From Zea mays (taxonomy: Eukaryota > Streptophyta > Magnoliopsida > Poales > Poaceae): a stretch of DNA of 64,000 nt. Of the stretch, positions 12,915 to 24,786 are shown piece by piece. The position numbers and the translations under genes are program-made. The notes beneath the pieces were generated by a model that saw only the letters and a program-made list of their open reading frames with translations, searched no databases and had not been told where the DNA came from. The number at the start of each line of letters is the position of its first letter. Within the stretch, counting starts at the first letter, position 1. The stretch is from positions 80,224,683 to 80,288,682 of the forward strand of contig NC_050096.1 of the NCBI RefSeq assembly GCF_902167145.1. Direction: 5' to 3'.

Positions 12915-14773
12915 CTAGTTGACAAAGTTTGGTACCCATCTCGGGATGGGTCCATGACGTTCAGCTAAAAATGCCTTTGGTACCCAAATAGCCTTTGTGC
13001 TAGTTCTAGGTGATCTCGTTATAGATCTAGCACAAGTGTATGATTTGGGTCTCCTAAGCGAATGAGATTTAGACAAATTTACTTGCTTAGGAACCTTACC
13101 TTTATTACATACCTTTGATAGATGTCCCTGCTCACCACACTTGTAGCAGAAGCGTCGCTCAACCTGACATGACGCTTGCTGTTTGTCATTTTCCTTGGTG
13201 AGAGTCATCTTGGAGAATGCACATCTTTGATTCTTCATGACCGAACATGAAATAATCATGTGGTCCTTGTTGTTGCATCCAAAACATCTCATTGCCCCTT
13301 CATCCTTGTCGTTGTACGGACAAGACGCGATGAGGTGGCCTAATGCTTTGCACTTGAAGCATCTCCTTTTTCCTCTTATCTTTTGACCTTTGGATGACAT
13401 AAAGATATTATTAGTGCAAACAGTATGACTAATTAAATCGTTACCATTCTCTTGTCTCATGTTGATTTCTTCACTTATTGCTTTAGGAACATCTTTCGCA
13501 AGGAGGTTGACCCTTGCTGCGGTTTCTCCTTCCTCATGTTTCTTCACCACGTGTTTGTAGATATCTTGAGGAAGTCGAGCATGGCGTATTCTCCTTAGTT
13601 GTCTTTGTTTCTTGTTCCCAAGCAATTTTCCTACAACTTGTTGCTCAATCAAGGATTGGCTTTCTTTTGAGGAGCGGGGGTTAGAACAAGGTGATATACA
13701 ATTTGAATGCGTACACTTGCAAGAATGAGGTTCACATGAATTTAAGTTTGCAAAGACAACCTCATTAGCAATATTGAGCATGATATGGTCATCAACCAAT
13801 TCACTATGAGAATTTGACAACATGTCATACTTTTCATTTAGAGCAAGTTTTTCCAGATTTATCATCTCTACTTGACTCCTAAGCATAGAATTTTCAGTTT
13901 TAAGTTGAGCAACACAAGATAAAGTATCATCATTATTTCTTTGCTCAATTAAAATTGAATCATACCGTTGGACCAAATCATCATGAGAGCACTTTAGCTC
14001 CTCATGTTCTTTGGTCATCTTCTCCAGGCTGCTGTTTGTTTTGATGAGTGTCTCCTCTAGCCTGAGAAGCGTCTTGCCTTGTTCCTTGTTCCTTCTCAAC
14101 AGCTTAATCAAGAGTGCTTTGTCCTCTTTGTTGAGATGGATGTAGAAACGGCGAATCTCCTCTTCTTCCACATCGTCGGTCTCATTTTCCCTGTCATTAA
14201 TGTCAGTGGAAGCAATACAGGAAAATGTACCTTGTGGTGATGAAGATTCATCCTCGCTATCATCCTCATATTCCTCCTCATCATGGCTTTTGTCTCCACC
14301 ATCATTGTTAGCAACAAGACATTTATTACTAGTGGAGGACAAACCTGTCGATGAGATGGATTCATCGTTTGGTGCCCAACACTTTTCTTCTCCCTTTGAA
14401 GGGTTAGTATCACAAGTAATATAGGGAGTAGGAGCATCACAATTTGTCACAGAATATTTTCCTTTAATTCTATTCCATAAGTCATGAGCATCAACAAATA
14501 AATCACTATCATTACTCATGATGGCAAAATAAGCACTTCTAGACAGAGAGTCAACTAAGATATTGCACGCACAATGATTGAGAGATAAACATCTTAGTTC
14601 AGCATTAGAGGGATTTTTACTAATATCAGAGGGAAAATACTTATACTAAAGATTTGTCTTAAATCAGGATCAACACTCATGAAGGCATTATAAATAGAGA
14701 CATACCAAGATTTATAATTAGAGCCATTTCCTAGAAGAAGTTCTACAATTACCTCTTGTGACGACATCGTCAT
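12915..14773 (-). pseudogene. C gag-like protein with three zinc knuckles (one frameshift)
   Basis: The likely start is ATG at 14771-14773 (MTMSSQEVIV...), followed by LLGNGSNYKSWYVSIYNAF, a copia gag N-terminal type of sequence. A frameshift near 14640 separates it from a 534-codon open block (14519 to 12915). That block has DAHDLWNRIKGKYS at its start, an acidic Ser/Glu/Asp stretch at about residues 75-120, a predicted coiled coil at about 120-250, and three CX2CX4HX4C knuckles at about 387-400, 412-425 and 458-471. The role is virus-like particle formation and RNA binding. No protease or pol follows; the frame ends at 12915. The frameshift lies in one short spot and the rest is long and open, which suggests recent decay. 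The start codon is an inference. Confidence 0.85.
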
Positions 14774-14808
14774 CTCCGGACGGCTAAGCCCACACTGGGG
14801 AGGCCTAG

Positions 14809-14821
14809 CTCCGATACCAAT
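14809..14821 (-). other. C primer binding site
   Basis: On the minus strand tggtatcggag follows two bases after the LTR. It is one base different from the common iMet-tRNA site tggtatcagag. Confidence 0.85.
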
Positions 14822-16855
14822 TGAAAGTTCCCTTTCCCGGGAACAGGATCTGGATGTCACCTAGAGGGGGGGTGAATAGGCGAATAAAAATTATCACTGT
14901 AAAACTTAAATTCTTACTCTACTCGAAGACTAGAACGCAGTGGAATGAGAAGACCCTTCAAGTAGGTTGCAGCGGAATAGAAGATCCTGTATCAAAATGT
15001 CCTGCACTTCAAATATAACTTGTACCACAGATAAGTGTTGAAGTGCAGATATAAAAGTGAGTAAGACAGAGAGTCAGAACACAATACAGAACAGAGCACA
15101 CAGACGCAAGAATTTATCCCGAGGTTCGGCCAAGCCTGAAACGCTTGCCTAGTCCTCGTTGGAGTTAGCCACACCTGGGCTTGGAGTCTGTTTCAACTCC
15201 TTCCTCCGTTTGCTCAAATCTGTCAATCTGACAGGTAGAGCCTTCCACTATGTTGAGATGGTTACAACGAAACCGCGGCTACTTACAATCTTCTTGGCAG
15301 CACTCCGGCAGAGTAACGATATGCTCAAGACCTTGCTCTAGCTCTTAGCAGCACTTCTCCACTCTCTAAAGGCTTATAGCTTTGCCTTCTACACAAACTA
15401 GAGAGATACACACAAGAGGGAGAGTGAGAATTGATCAGAGTGATGTCGACACTTGTTGGCTGCACGTTTTTTTGATTGAGGCGCCTATAGGTCCCTTTTA
15501 TAGGCCCAAGAGGCCTAGGAGCCGTTGGAAGCAATCCAGGAAGGCAAATCTTGCCTTCTGTCGGGTGGCGCACCGGACAGTCCGGTGCACCACCGGACAC
15601 TGTCCGGTGCGGATTTCTTCCCTATTCTGGCGCAGCCGACCATTGGAGACTTGGAGCCGTTGGCGCACCGGACACTGTTCGGTGCGCACCGGACAGTCCG
15701 GTGCTCCTATCCGACCGTTGGCTCGCCACGCGTCACGCGCAGATTGCGCGGCTGACCGTTGGCTCACCGGACAGTCCAATGCACCACCGGACAGTCCGGT
15801 GAATTATAGCCGTATGCTGTTGACTTGTTTCCCGAGAGCGGCGACTTCGCCTCAGCCGACTCACCGGACACTGTCCGGTGCACCACTGGACAGTCTGGTG
15901 ATTTATAGCCTTACGCCGCCGTCGAGACCCGAGAGCAGCTAGTTGACCAGACGCCAGCCTGGCACACCGGACACTGTCCGGTGCACCACCGGACAGTCAG
16001 GTGCACCCAGACTAAGCAGAGTCTTGGCTGCTCGAGCCAAGTCAATTCCAATTGTATTTTCTCTGATTTTCTTCTTCTTTCTGTTTCTAATACTTAGACA
16101 AATATGTTAGTACACAAAAACCAATGTACTAAGTCTAGAAACATACCTTCTCTTGGATTTTCACTTCTCTAGCACTTGACATGCTTAAGATTGATATTGG
16201 ACTCATAAATCATCAAGTCAGCTTGACTTGATCTAGATTATCATTTCTGAGCTCCAACATCCTGCAAAGGTCACATAGAGTATCCCCAAACATAAGAACA
16301 ACCCGAACTAAAGGTTAAAGTGCACTTAGCTCTTTTGGGCTGCTTCCAGTTCTGATTTTACATTTGTTCTCCTTCTAGTGACTTTGTTCTCCTTCTTAGA
16401 GCTTGATCTTGAGTCTTATGACTTACACCACATAACTATAGATGTTTCCTCATTGGTTGTAAGTCACGTCCTTATGTAGTGATCCTTGATGTGTCATAGC
16501 TCTTCTCAACTCGATCACCCTTGACTTTGCAAGTCTTCTTCTTCACCCTTGGCTTTGGGTTCCTCAGCCTCTTTGACCTTCTCCCATGCACTTGGTACCT
16601 CGAAGCTCTTCTTGCCTCCATCCTTGGCTTGATCAGTTGTTTCCGAGCTACGCACCCGAGTCTCACTTTATGCAATGTGCATCTTACTTGTGATGTCCAT
16701 TATCTATCCATAATCTAGTCCTTGGACCGTCACACTTGTTCACTTGTGTTGAACCTTGTTAGCTTTACATTAAGCACCTATTCAACACTTAGCACACTTG
16801 TTAGTCCTTTAATTTAGTTGTCATCCAAACACCAAAACCCACAAGAGAGCTTTCA
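14822..16855 (-). repeat. C 5' LTR (2034 bp)
   Basis: Second copy of the C LTR, with a TATA box on the minus strand (15495-15502) and a palindrome array at about 15569-16011. Its array has one extra palindrome pair relative to the other LTR near 15580-15610, showing copy-number change since insertion. Confidence 0.93.
15569..16011 (-). repeat. Palindrome array in C 5' LTR
   Basis: Same motif as at 9136-9560, with a duplicated pair. The 186-codon ORF at 15382-15942 and its overlapping neighbours are translations of this repeat and are not called as genes. Confidence 0.85.
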
Positions 16856-17526
16856 GATACGAACTGAGGTCCATGATCCGACACTATGGTCTTCAGAACA
16901 CCGTGCAAACTGAGAATACGAGCAATGTATGGTTCTGCATATGCAATTACTGGATATTTTACTTTGACTAGAAGGAAGTGGGCGATCTTTGTGAGTCGGT
17001 CAATGATAACCCAAATGGAGTCAAAGCCTTTTGCTGTTCTGGGTAATCCAACAACAAAGTCCATGCTAATATCTTCCCATTTCCATGTTGGTATTGGTAG
17101 AGATTGTAATGGACCAGCAGTCTTCATATGTATGGCTTTGACACGTCTACAAGTGTCACATTTTGCCACATAGCGTGCGATTTCAACCTTCATTTTTGTC
17201 CACCAATAATGTTGTTTTAGATCATGATACATCTTAGTGCTTCCGGGATGAATAGAATAGGGACTAAGATGTGCTTCGTTTAATATTTGTTGGTGGATTT
17301 CTTCATTCCTTGGCACAACTATGCGGTTGTTGAACCATACAATGCCTTGATCGTCTTTTCTGAAACATTTGGTTCTTCCAGCCGTTATCTTCTCATGGAT
17401 ATGTTTCATACCCTCATTATCCTTTTGAGCATCCATTATCCTCTGTAAAAGGACTGACTCAAGTTTTAGTTGATTTAAGGTTCCATGTTGGATTATTCTA
17501 GGTTTAACCTTTCCATCTCCTGGCAT
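16856..17526 (-). pseudogene. A integrase N-terminal half
   Basis: Contains the zinc-binding HHCC region (HPGSTKMYHDLKQHYWW ... CDTCRRVK), the first catalytic Asp context (EDISMDFVVGLP) and the second (IVSDHGPQFVS). It is cut by the insertion of C just after the second Asp; the glutamate part resumes at 8382. The reading frame overlaps the RNase H frame at 17493-17526, showing a frameshift between them. Spliced back together it would be a normal-length gypsy integrase, but stops elsewhere in pol make it non-functional. Confidence 0.88.
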
Positions 17527-18238
17527 AGTGTAATGTCAGAGATCTTCATGGTAAGATAGTGACAGGAAGCCTTACGGCTGAGTGCATCTGCCACTACATT
17601 GGCCTTGCCTGGGTGATAATGAATTTCCAATTCATAGTCCTTAATAAGCTTGAGCCATTGCCTCTGTCTCATGTTCAATTCTGATTGGGTGAATATGTAC
17701 TTCAGGCTTTTATGATCTGTATAGATGTGACAGATATTCCCTAGCAGATAATGACACCAGATTTTTAGGGCATGAACCACCGCAACTAACTCCAGATCAT
17801 GAGTTGGATAATGTTCCTCATGTCGGCGTAACTGCCTTGAAGCATAAGCTATCACTCGGCCTTCTTAATTAGAACGCAGCCGAGATCACGGCCTGATGCG
17901 TCACAATACACATCGAAAGACTTTTCAATATCCGGTTGAGCCAATACCGGAGCAGTGGTTAATAATACCTTCAATTGTTCAAAGGCTTCATTACATTTTG
18001 AATACCAAATGAATTTAGTATCATTCTTTAATAAACTTGTGATTGGTTTCACAAGCTTAGAAAAATCTGGAATGAATCGGTGGTAATAACCAGCTAGGCC
18101 AAGGAAACTTCGGACTTGATGACAGTGGTTGGGGGTTTCCACTCCAAAATATCCTTGACTTTGCTGGGATCCACCGCAGTCCCCTTGGCAGATAATACAT
18201 GTCCCAGAAATTGGATTTCTTCTAGCTAGAACGCGCAC
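17493..18238 (-). pseudogene. A RT connection region and RNase H
   Basis: The block 18238-17852 has the RT tail VRSFLGLAGYYHRFIPDFS and ends [10 protein letters not shown]. The block 17855-17493 has RNase H features ([46 protein letters not shown]). A short overlap in different frames marks a frameshift at about 17852. The RNase H catalytic residues (D in CDAS, E in DLEL, D in YTDH) are visible. Confidence 0.88.
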
Positions 18239-19221
18239 TTACTGAACTTAGCATATAATTGGTGCTCTCTTAAGCGTGTCAACACGATCCATAAATGCCG
18301 AGCATGCTCCTCTTCATTCTTGGAATATATTAAGATATCATCAATGAATACCACCACAAACTTATCCAGCTCGGGCATGAATACCGAGTTCATAAGATAG
18401 GCGAAGTGGGCAGGAGCATTTGTTAGTCCGAAAGACATAACCAGATATTCAATTAAACCATACCGCGTAGTGAATGCGGTCTTTGGTATATCTTCGGGTC
18501 AGATACGGATCTGATGATAGCCTGATCTGAGGTCAATCTTAGAGAAGACCCTCGCTCCAGTCAGTTGATCAAATAGAATGTCAATCCATGGAAGAGGGTA
18601 CTTATTTTTGATGGTAACCTCATTAAGGGGTCTATAATCCACGCACATCCGTAGTGTTTGATCCTTCTTCTTGACAAAGATGGCTGGACATCCCCATGGT
18701 GATGAGCTTGGTCGGATGAATCCTTTTTCCAGTAGATCTTGTAATTGGGTCTTGAGCTCTGCCAATTCATTTGGAGGCATTCGGTATGACCTTCTAGAAA
18801 TAGGAGTTGTACCGGGCTTCAACTCAATCACAAATTCTACATCTCTTTCTGGAGGCAATCCAGGTAAATCTTCTGGAAAAATGTCTGGGGACTCACATAC
18901 TACCAGAATATCTTGGATCTCCGGTAGAATAACTTCATATACCCTACCAATTGGTTTAGCTACGGGGATGGTTAAGAGAATCTCTTCTTGTCCATAATTG
19001 AATCTGATAGTTCTCAATTCAGTGTTGAGAATAGCATATAATTGGTGCTCTCTTAAGCGCGTCAACACGATCCGTAAATGCCGAGCATGTTCCTCTTCAT
19101 TCTTGGAATATATCAAGATATCATCAATGAACACCACCACAAACTTATCTAGCTCAAGCATAAATACCGAGTTCATAAGATAGGTGAAGTGGGCAGAAGC
19201 ATTTATTAGTCCGAAAGACAT
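18226..19221 (-). pseudogene. A reverse transcriptase, duplicated part
   Basis: In 19221-18499 the end of the palm with the catalytic FVVVFIDD runs through HQLYA directly and in frame into a second copy of the protease-RT linker (ILNTELRT...), then a second RT N-terminal half (PPNELAELK ... [11 protein letters not shown]). In 18438-18226 the second palm ([14 protein letters not shown]) ends at TAG (18226-18228), where related copies have Trp (TGG). The gene thus has two FIDD motifs and two RT N-termini. See the duplication at 18251-19826. Confidence 0.88.
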
Positions 19222-19826
19222 AACCAGATATTCAAATAAACCATACCGCGTAGTGAATGCGGTGTTCGGTATATCTTCGGGCTGGATACAGATCTGATGT
19301 TAGCCCGATCTGAGGTCAATCTTGGAGAAGACCCTCGCTCCAGTCAATTGATCAAATAGAATGTCAATCCATGGCAGAGGGTACTTATTTTTATAGTAAC
19401 CTCATTAAGGGGTCTATAATCCATGCACATCCGTAGCATTTGATCTTTCTTCTTAACAAAGATGGCTGGACATCCCCATGGCAATGAGCTTGGCTGGATG
19501 AATCCCTTCTCCAGTAGATCTTGTAATTGGGTCTTGAGCTCTGCCAGTTCATTTGGAGGCATTCGGTACGACCTTCTAGAAATAGGAGCCGTACTGGGCT
19601 TCAACTCAATCACAAATTCTACATCTCTTTCTGGAGGCAATCTAGGCAAATCTTCTAGAAAAACATCTGGGAACTCACATACTACCGGAATATCTTGGAT
19701 ATCCGGTATGATAGCTTCATATATTCTGCCAAATGGTTTAGCTGGAATGGCTATGGGGATGGTCAAGAGAACCTCTTCTTGGCCATGACTTAATCTGACC
19801 GTTCTCAAATTAGTGTTGAGAATAGC
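18251..19826. repeat. 785-bp tandem duplication inside A pol
   Basis: 18251-19035 and 19036-19826 are copies of the same protease-linker/RT segment. The junction shares the short homology tagc (cttagc|atataattgg against gaatagc|atataattgg). The copies differ by scattered substitutions, so the duplication is not recent. Confidence 0.9.
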
Positions 19827-20477
19827 TTTATGTTGGGCCAACCAATTCATGCCCAGAATTACATCTATGTCTTGGCCTTTCAGAACAATCATATTAGTAG
19901 GAAAGTCCCGTTCAGCCAACGTTATGGGCACTTGGAAAGCCACTTCTTTAGTAAATATTTGTCCCCCAGGCGAATGAATTTTAAACCCTTCCCTTGATTC
20001 ATGGTATGGAATGCAATGTTGCTCCACAAATTTCTTGCTTATAAACGTATGCGAAGCACCAGAATAAAAAAGAATAATTGCGGGGTGATTGGCCACGAGA
20101 AACGTACCCATCATAACCGGTTCGCCGTCTGGTGTTGTGGCCACTTGAGTATAATAAATTCGCCCCGTTTTCCTTGTATTTTTGCTCGTGGTATTGTTTG
20201 CCATGTTTCCCTTTCCTTGAGCGGAATTCCCAGAACTCTGCTGATTACTTGAGCGATTCTGCTTGTGATATGGAATGTCCTTGATAAAGTGTCCGGACTT
20301 TCCACAGTTGAAACGACCAGTTGAAGAGCTTGGGAGGGCAGGGAAACGAGTGCCAGGGGCACCCGACTGAGTGGTTGATGTAGGGGCAGTGGCGGGGTGA
20401 ATAAAAATCGGTTGCTTGAAAGGGTAGGAGGGTGGACGTGGTAAAGAGCGATTTGGATTGAAAGGTCGGATTACCAA
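19344..20477 (-). pseudogene. A protease and start of RT (catalytic Asp lost)
   Basis: Residues 55-70 hold a degraded zinc knuckle ([16 protein letters not shown]; first and last Cys missing). The protease motif reads [13 protein letters not shown]: the catalytic Asp is Tyr (codon at 20064-20066, consistent with GAT to TAT). The linker to RT is normal ([26 protein letters not shown]). A one-base deletion near 19392, after EVTIK, shifts the frame. Loss of the aspartate alone would abolish maturation of the polyprotein. Confidence 0.9.
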
Positions 20478-21269
20478 CCTTTGTCTTTTCTTAGACCCCT
20501 GATTGGGCCTGTCGCCTCCATAACCCTTGGATTTTCAGGATCCTGCATATTTAGCCTCGACTGCCAGTGCAGTACTGATAGCCCTTCCGTAGGAAAGATC
20601 AATGCAGGTGGCCATCTTCCTTTGCATTCGATCATTAAGACCTCTCATGAAACAATTCCTCTTCTTTAAATCCGTGTTGACTTGATCGATAGCATATTGG
20701 GATAAGTGGTTGAATTTATTGAGGTACTGGGTAACAGTATCTCCACCCTGTTTCAGCTTCATAAACTCCTCCTGCTTCATGTGGAGCACCCCTTCAGGTA
20801 TATAGTGCTCGCGGAAAGCCAACTTGAACTCATCCCAAGTTATTTGATGACCAGCCGGTTGAACGGCTACAAAATTTCCCCACCAGGTGCTGGCAGGGCC
20901 ACGCAATTGTTGTGCTGCGAATAGGGGCTTTTGAATCTCCGAACATCGGAGAAGCCCGAACTTCTGCTCGATAACGCGGATCCATTAATCCGCTTCCAGA
21001 GGATCTTCTGCCTTGACAAACAATGGAGGGCATGTCTCTGAGAAATCCAGGTATGATGTTTCGCGGGGTCCTTGCGGATACGCCCGCCCTCCTTGTTGCT
21101 GCATTTGTTGCCCCACCATTTCCCACAAGAAGCGGGTGTTGTCGACCATAGCGTTAACCAAGGCAGCGATAGCCTCGGCTAACGTTGGTGGTACTGGGGG
21201 TGGATTTGGGGTTGCTTCCCTCCCACTGGAGGTTCCTGCTCCATCCTGTAAACGAGTCTTGGAGGGCAT
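20478..21269 (-). pseudogene. A gag (broken)
   Basis: The start MPSKTRLQDG is at 21267-21269. It continues with a Pro-rich segment and PPLFVKAEDPLEAD, then TAA (about 21000), then WIRVIEQKF. The retrotransposon gag core follows (RGPASTWWGNF, EFKLAFREHYIPEGV, FMKLKQGGDTVTQYLNKFNHL, MRGLNDRMQRKM), then another stop after EAKYAGS (20535). The RGPASTWW and KQG blocks are typical of chromovirus gag. The ATG directly follows a splice-acceptor-like tgcctcag. Confidence 0.87.
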
Positions 21270-21295
21270 CTGAGGCAACAAACATTTGGAAAAAT
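21270..21295 (-). other. Acceptor-like site at A gag start
   Basis: Minus strand: a T-rich run with tttgttgcctcag ending exactly at the gag ATG. It has the form of a plant 3' splice site. See the finding on gag starts. Confidence 0.5.
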
Positions 21296-21411
21296 ATAAT
21301 ATGCCAAAGAAAACCATCCATTTTACATCACTGAAAAGGGTAATGTTACAGACTCGAATTTACAACAGGATTATAGTACGTATTATACATTATTACTACT
21401 TTTACACTATA

Positions 21412-21896
21412 CTACTCTTGCTTCTTGTCACTTTTGGTAGCCTCGCTGTCGGGCGTAGGAGACCATTCATCTACCAATTTCATAGAGGGAGGGGGCCTGA
21501 ACAAGTCCAGTTCACCACCGAGTGCTTCTCCCGCTACTCCAGAAGGTCCGACTTCCATCCCGACAGGATCCGCAGGTACATTGGGGTGCAGTTGGGAATA
21601 CAATACATGAACTTCTTCATGTAGAGTATTACAATAAACCTGCAAGTTATCCACGACTGAGCTAAGCTCCTCCACACGGGCTCGAGCTTTTGCCTCCTTA
21701 GCCCAAGCAAGCGAACGAGAGTTAACCGCCCAGTCAAGCGCTAGATCTCGTTCCGCGAGTTGATCTTGCAGGTGGCGGATGTCTGTTCTTAATTCGTTTA
21801 TTCTTTCACCATCTGTGACCCATATGTTATTCCTGCGATGGAGTTCTGTTTGAAGCTGATCCACTTGGGCTTCTAGATCCCCGATTGGATCGTTAC
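21412..21896 (-). pseudogene. A pre-gag ORF, main part (split by B)
   Basis: The frame runs from the B insertion site to a stop at 21412 and is continuous with 44185-44081 once B and one copy of gttac are left out. It is rich in coiled-coil heptads (LEAQVDQLQTELHRR, DIRHLQDQLAERDLALDW, RVEELSSVVDNLQ). Its C-terminus is Pro/acidic (WSPTPDSEATKSDKKQE). It lies between the primer site and gag, like the ORFs in B and H. The product is unknown. No stop breaks it apart from the insertion. Confidence 0.7.
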
Positions 21897-24143
21897 TGTG
21901 GCGGAACTGCCCGAATTATTCCGACTTAAGTGCTTAAGTCCCGCCTTAGAGGCTAGACCACACTTAAATTGGAATAACCCGTCAATCCCTCGGATCTAGT
22001 CCGACGAGGCCACTGACAGGATCAAGTTCCACAATCTCACTCGAAGGTGAGTCACAGAGCAAATACAATAAGGCATAAAACCATACATTAAGGAGTATCA
22101 AATTATTACATCACCATCGGAGTTTTGCAAAAGTAGTCATCATGTTCGAAGTGCAGCGGAATAAAACTAACGATAGATAAATGGAGGGATGGGGAAGCCT
22201 GTCCCATCACTCCTCATGCTCCTCCTCAGCCGAGGCGGGGTCCCACTCAACAGTCCAACCCGGTGGTAAGGCGGACAACCAAGTCACTCCAGCAACCATA
22301 TCCTCCAAAGAACCTGTAAAATTGTGCCACAAGCAAGGCTGAGTATACTAATACTCAGCTAGACTTACCCGGTGTGAGGAGTCTACTCCTCTACCTCTAG
22401 ACATGCAGCTGTTTGGCTATGGGGTTTGGTTGCCAAAAGCACTAGCTGAGTTTCTAAATCTAGTTTTAACTTTGTCAAATTTAAGTGTGACTCTCTTAAG
22501 GCTAAATATGTACTATCTACTCATACATAGTACCAAACATTTTTAGCAATCAACATCTTGTATCATCTCATCATATTTTCACTTGTTACTCAATGTAGCA
22601 GCATGGATCAAGCAGTCTCATTAGCTGCGAGAAGTAGACGATTCGAATCGAATTTTTAAACCTTGCAAGGTAAACCTAAACACACGACGTGGCGAGGCAC
22701 TCCGTCCCCACACACATCAACCGTCCCCATCGATTCACTGGCAGCAGATCAGGGCTCACCGCCTTGGCGTACAATGCCTCACTGACCCCGACTGCCGTCG
22801 TGCAGTGACCGCACTTGTACCCACCATAACCGGAATGGGAGACCACGTCTCAGGTCGCGTGAGGGGATATGTCCGCTGGCAGGTTCAATCAGGTACTAGG
22901 CTTACCGATTTACCATATTTCTCGGCATGTGCTTAGTACGTTCAAACGCTTGACTCACGGTACCACACCTTAATCCTTATTCAAATTTTTATCCCGTGGA
23001 CAACCAATCCCCATAGATTGTTGTCCACAACCAGCATCATTATGATAAGAAAGTGGATACAACCAATTTCTTGACCTCGCGCGAGTGCTAGAAAAATCAC
23101 TCGACTTCTACCGAGATCCTAATTAGTAAAGCAGCTACCTCGACCTAGCATACTAGTATTCATCTCATTAGGATTTCCTGAGATCATGCAACTAGGGTTT
23201 CAAACAACTCCTACACTTAAGTGCACAATCAATCCTACAATCATTAAGTATAGTAAAATAGCATAAATAACAGGTTATGCATAAAACCGGGGCTTGCCTT
23301 CCAAAGCAGTGGCAGGCAGATCCTCTGTTGCAGGCTCTGGTGCTGGATCTGGGGCTACCTCCTGAGCAACACCTTGCTCCGACACGAGGACGTACTCTCC
23401 GTCAGCGAGGTTGCAGTCTATCGAATGCAATGAATATGTATGTCATGATTATGCAGGATTTTACAACATTATGCTAAAGGAAGATAAACCAAGTTAGTTA
23501 GGAACTTAGGGTTTCTTGATCATACGTGGCTTTCAGTGGTCTATGCTTATCACTCTAGGTTTAGGCTTTGTTAAGGATAGGCATAGTGGATGTGTATTTC
23601 CCTTATATTTTTCAGTGGATAATTTATAAAGGGTTTTAGGGTCACACTAATTTCCATCATTCATTTTCCTTTCTTTATTCTTTATTTATGACTTCTAATG
23701 CATGTTTGAACTACAACAGTGAATTAACTTCTTCCAAAAATTCTGTAAAAATTACACTGGGTGGCTATTGGTCACTATAGCTTATTCGAGGAATTTGAGG
23801 TTCAAAATAGAAAGGTTGTGCTTTGGACAAAAATAACAAAGGTGGTGTAAATGGGTCACTTTGTACTACAACTCTCAACTAGGAGTAGGTTCTGCCCTAA
23901 GGGTTATTTTTGTTGGCATCTAACAGTAATAATAAGCTTCTGTGCCAAAAATCACAGAAGGTTAATTGGTGGTTATTTAGTTGTGATTTTCTAAAGTTTT
24001 ATGCCAAAAAGGTGCTCATAACTAACTTGTTATTTGAAAAATATCAAACAACAGACTTCAAATTTTTCTTATGTTCTTAATAACAACTCATTAGTTATCC
24101 CAAGGTTTGGGGTGTTTTTTCCTTGGGGTTATTTTTCTAGGGT

Positions 24144-24786
24144 TGTTGGGGACCTTCGGCATCCGAAGGTCCTCAAAAACAGGATTTAATAGTGTTTCTG
24201 GAGTATAATGTGTGAACAGGTATCTTTGGACTCAAGTCAGGCATTACAGTAGACCAGAATAATACGAAGGTTGGTGAACCGCCGAAGGTGTAAGCAGGAA
24301 AGCTTCGGCGTGACAGCAGCAGATGAAACCGACTTAAAGATGAAAAGGCTATTTAGACCTCAACAGATTACTATAGAATTATTATCGAGTGTAAAGGGCA
24401 TTAATGTAATTTTGCACGGGCTGCGTCCCGTGCCTATAAATAGGTGAACAGTAGCCCCGTACTGTTCACGCTGACTTGGCATTCGCTTTTTGCGTCACGC
24501 TTGTACTGTCATCTCCTTCCAATTGAAGGTACACTTGTAATTCAATGATATTTCTGTTTATGCCTGATAATAATATGTAATTGTTCATGTTGTCTTTCAT
24601 ATTCTTTATATTTCATCCTACGTCATTATTTAATGAGTTTATGAAGGTACGTCCTTCATAACCTTCGTCCATAAACCATTATATCCTAAGGGAAATAATG
24701 CTTCGAAGGACGAAGGACTTTAACGATTAACATTCTCTATGTTGCCTTGTTCTTAACCCATAGCACTTGAGAACAAGTCCCCAACA
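24144..24786 (+). repeat. I 5' LTR (643 bp)
   Basis: TATA box tataaata at 24435-24442. The sequence is rich in ccttcg/cgaagg. It differs from the 3' LTR by four substitutions, seen near 24200 (g/a), 24216 (t/c), 24362 (a/g) and 24748 (t/g). Confidence 0.97.

Larger units (their letters stand above)
8388..16855 (-). mobile_element. Non-autonomous copia element C
   Basis: LTRs are 8388-10406 and 14822-16855. The 5-bp target duplication gatac is at 8383-8387 and 16856-16860. The primer site tggtatcggag (minus strand) lies next to the right LTR. The 4.4-kb interior encodes only a gag-like protein with three zinc knuckles; no protease, integrase or RT is visible. It must therefore have been mobilised by enzymes of another copia element. 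It interrupts the integrase of A. Confidence 0.93.

Noticed and set aside
15382..15942. 186-codon ORF
   Set aside because: Repeat translation within the C LTR; the partner LTR does not preserve it as one frame.
16472..16718. 65-67-codon ORFs repeated in both C LTRs (10023-10269)
   Set aside because: Open on both strands, short, in LTR sequence; repetition is due to the LTR pair.
18561..18997. ORFs opposite to RT of A (18671-18997, 19462-19788)
   Set aside because: Both duplicated copies show them because the DNA is duplicated; they are complements of conserved RT.
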